NCBI RefSeq assembly: GCF_016595215.1
Contig: NZ_JAENHK010000001.1
Coordinates: 1-64,000 of the forward strand
Reading direction: 5' to 3'
Length of the DNA stretch: 64,000 nt
DNA from: Chryseobacterium paridis
GTDB taxonomy: Bacteria; Bacteroidota; Bacteroidia; Flavobacteriales; Weeksellaceae
The notes beneath the pieces were generated by a model. It made no database searches and was not told where the DNA came from. It was given only the letters and a program-made list of their open reading frames with translations. A program made the position numbers and the translations under genes. Below are positions 61,958 to 64,000 of the stretch, in pieces; the first letter of the stretch is position 1, and each line of letters opens with the position of its first letter.

Positions 61958-63043
61958 TTAAACGTCGTAATTAAGCATCACCACATTGGTTGTTGGGTGA
62001 CATTGGCAAGTAAGAACAAATCCTCTTGCTACCTCGTCTTCAGTAAGCGCAAAATTTTTCTCCATGAAAACTTCACCTTCTAAAACTTCCGCTTTACATG
62101 TACAACAAACTCCTCCTTTACAAGCGAAAGGTACCGGAAGATTGTCTTTCAATGCTTTATCTAAGATACTCTCTTTTTTAGAATTAAGGTGAAACGAATA
62201 TTCATCATCATCAATAATGACCGTTACCATACTTTCTATATTGGCAATAGCTTTAAATTCATCACTCATTTCCTCAGAGTTTTCATCATCCGGAGCTGTG
62301 AAGTATTCAAATAATACCTGAATAGCGGGTACCTTTTTATCTTTCTTTAAATAATCAGAAATCCCCTTGATCATTTCCGCAGGTCCACAAATGAAATAAG
62401 TAGCCTCTTTAACATCAATATCAGCATATCTTTCGAATAAGTGATCCAGCTTTTCAGGAGAAATCCTCCCTTCAAAAATAGGATCTTCGTGTTTTTCACG
62501 ACTTACAAGATAAACTACATTCAGTCTTCCTTTGAAATACTCAACCAATTTATCGATTTCGCCTTTTTTCATCACATGGTTCATGCTTCTGTTGCTATAA
62601 AACAGATAAGCTTTGCTATCAGGCTCCTGATAAAGACTTTCTTTAATATTGGAAAGCACCGGACTGATTCCACTTCCCGCAGCTAAACCAACATATGTTT
62701 TAGTATTCGTTGGATGGTAACTCGTGTTGAAGCCCCCCATCGGTGGCATCACTTCCAGAAGTTCATCCATATGAAGATGTTCATTAAAATATCCTGAAAC
62801 TTTTCCGCCTTCTAAAAGCTTTACCAATACTTCTAATGTATTGCTTTTTTCACTTGGAGCATTGCAGATAGAATAAGAACGTCTCTCCTCATTTCCGTCG
62901 ATCATCATTCGGAAGTTAAGATATTGTCCTTGCTTAAACCTGAATTTATCTTTTAGCTCATCAGGAATTTCCACTGCTACATTTACAGCTTCATCGGTAT
63001 CTTTCTGAACCTTTACAGTTTTTAGTTTATAAAATGAATTCAT
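61958..63043 (-). CDS. paaE: Phenylacetyl-CoA epoxidase reductase PaaE
   Basis: A 361-residue NADPH:ferredoxin-type reductase that feeds electrons to PaaA. The FAD-binding domain has RRSYSICNAPSE; the NAD-binding part has YVGLAAGSGISPVLSNIK and FICGPAEMIKGI. A C-terminal 2Fe-2S ferredoxin domain has CKGGVCCTCKAEVLEG and a final Cys in LTCQCHP. Its start overlaps the paaK stop (ATGA). Confidence 0.95.
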   Translation of the reverse strand: MNSFYKLKTVKVQKDTDEAVNVAVEIPDELKDKFRFKQGQYLNFRMMIDGNEERRSYSICNAPSEKSNTLEVLVKLLEGGKVSGYFNEHLHMDELLEVMPPMGGFNTSYHPTNTKTYVGLAAGSGISPVLSNIKESLYQEPDSKAYLFYSNRSMNHVMKKGEIDKLVEYFKGRLNVVYLVSREKHEDPIFEGRISPEKLDHLFERYADIDVKEATYFICGPAEMIKGISDYLKKDKKVPAIQVLFEYFTAPDDENSEEMSDEFKAIANIESMVTVIIDDDEYSFHLNSKKESILDKALKDNLPVPFACKGGVCCTCKAEVLEGEVFMEKNFALTEDEVARGFVLTCQCHPTTNVVMLNYDV

Positions 63044-64000
63044 TTTTTCTTAAGTATTCTATTAATTTTTCCACCCTCGCATTTCGGCAAGCTGTCTTGA
63101 GCATGAATTTTCACTTTTGTGGTTATTCCTACTCGTTTTTTTATTTCGTTTTCTATATTCTTTCCAAAATTCCCGACAAAAATAGCATAATCATCGGTAT
63201 TTATATCAAGTTGTTGAGAAATAACAAAATCATTATCAATTTCTAAGTCTATATCTAATGCTACACACATTTGTTCTTTTTCGATGGGTGTCAGATAATA
63301 ATTCGGAACCACCCCCTGTACATGTGAAAAGGCTTCTTCTATCTGGCTTGGATATACATTTACACCTCTTACGATCAACATGTCATCAGCTCTTCCAAGC
63401 AAAGGCTTCATTTTCACCATTGTCCTTTTCCCTTTTTCATCATAGTAAAGACTTGTAATATCATTCGTCCAATATCTTAAAAGAGGCATTGCTTTTTTCG
63501 TTAAGGTGGTAATGACCAAAACTCCCTCCTCTCCAAAAGGAACTGGTTCTTTTGTAATAGGATCTAAAATTTCAGGATAAAAGTGATCTTCCCAAATGTA
63601 AGATCCTCCTTTCTCTTCGAAATCTTCCATAGATACCCCAGGTCCTATAATTTCGCTCAGTCCATAAATATTAGTTGCATGAACTCCCAGTCTTTCTTCA
63701 ATATGATGTCTTATAATTTCGGTCCAGGGTTCTGATCCCAGAACAGCATATTTTAAACTGATTTCATCAGCCGAGATTCCTCTTTTAGCAAATTCATCAG
63801 CGATTGTCAAAGCATATGATGGCGAACAACAAATTACCTCAGGTTTAAAATCCATAATTAAATCCACCTGCCTCGTTGTCATCCCGCCCGAAATAGGAAG
63901 AACACTCATTCCTAATTTTTCAGCTCCATAATGAAGACCTAATCCACCTGTAAAAATCCCATAACCATAAGCATTGTGCAATTGCATTCCAGGTTTAGCA
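63040..64000 (-). CDS. paaK: Phenylacetate-CoA ligase, partial
   Basis: Activates phenylacetate to its CoA thioester, the first step of the pathway. Only the C-terminal 320 or so residues lie in the window; the reading frame continues past base 64000 (KPGMQLHNAYGYGIFTGGLG). Motifs: AVLGSEPWTEIIRHHIEERL, NIYGLSEIIGPGV, and LLGRADDMLIVRGVNVYPSQ. It heads the visible operon and overlaps paaE by 4 bp. Confidence 0.95.
   Translation of the reverse strand, partial: AKPGMQLHNAYGYGIFTGGLGLHYGAEKLGMSVLPISGGMTTRQVDLIMDFKPEVICCSPSYALTIADEFAKRGISADEISLKYAVLGSEPWTEIIRHHIEERLGVHATNIYGLSEIIGPGVSMEDFEEKGGSYIWEDHFYPEILDPITKEPVPFGEEGVLVITTLTKKAMPLLRYWTNDITSLYYDEKGKRTMVKMKPLLGRADDMLIVRGVNVYPSQIEEAFSHVQGVVPNYYLTPIEKEQMCVALDIDLEIDNDFVISQQLDINTDDYAIFVGNFGKNIENEIKKRVGITTKVKIHAQDSLPKCEGGKINRILKKK

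Overview
The window is AT-rich DNA of a Flavobacteriia member, most likely Chryseobacterium or a close Weeksellaceae relative. This is inferred from the gliding/type IX secretion translocon gene sprA next to ruvA, several secreted proteins with type IX C-terminal sorting tails, a SusC/SusD pair, Bacteroidetes promoters (TTTG, 18-21 bp, TAnnTTTG), a Chryseobacterium-style bacteriocin-like leader peptide, and the overall gene style. No prophage, insertion sequence with transposase or CRISPR array was seen.

Layout. 1-340: three tandem promoters fire leftwards out of the window, probably into an rRNA operon. 688-787: a structured RNA resembling a conserved flavobacterial ncRNA. 836-13134 (minus): VanZ-like protein, gcvH, sprA, ruvA, malic enzyme, an N-acetylglucosamine-kinase-like ATPase and a coiled-coil protein. 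13364-17089 (plus): GtrA protein, acyltransferase, sugar MFS transporter, DUF3810 protein. 17119-17922: a gene-poor gap holding the dead 3' end of a CocE/NonD-type hydrolase gene. 17923-23593 (plus): a peptide-export locus (VKOR-thioredoxin fusion, 58-residue Cys peptide, C39-peptidase ABC exporter, six-Cys precursor with a double-glycine-type leader, HlyD adaptor), followed by tRNA-Met. 23766-33545: secreted and housekeeping genes (TlpA-like protein, Pro/Gly-rich small membrane protein, type IX cargo, clpX, HIT, greA, a Rieske-like lipoprotein, dtd, S8 protease, lipoproteins). 33551-37612 (minus): an operon-like run of membrane proteins, a COQ4-like protein, a phosphoesterase and a winged-helix regulator, with two copies of an inverted-repeat operator. 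37720-42202: SusD/SusC. 42444-44897: an enoyl-CoA hydratase-like protein, a tail-collar protein and type IX cargo. 45010-49768 (minus): membrane-anchored SF2 helicase, SMUG2-type glycosylase, DUF4241 and SMI1/KNR4 proteins. 49832-64000 (minus): the phenylacetate catabolic operon paaK-E-A-B-C-D-G-H-I-J-Y-Z, with paaK cut by the window end.

How genes work together. The paa genes encode CoA activation (PaaK), epoxidation (PaaABCDE), isomerisation (PaaG), ring opening and aldehyde oxidation (PaaZ), beta-oxidation (PaaH, PaaJ) and proofreading thioesterases (PaaI, PaaY). The export locus has all the parts for making, oxidising and secreting a disulfide-rich peptide.

The most unusual structure is in the paa operon. 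Two genes for four-helix-bundle proteins (23S rRNA intervening-sequence protein family) are each enclosed by their own inverted repeats (28 of 32 and 27 of 28 matching positions), and each cassette fills one intergenic gap almost exactly. Gene-free palindromes built from the same or similar arms sit in most other gaps of the operon. This looks like a family of small mobile or formerly mobile cassettes with non-coding derivatives.
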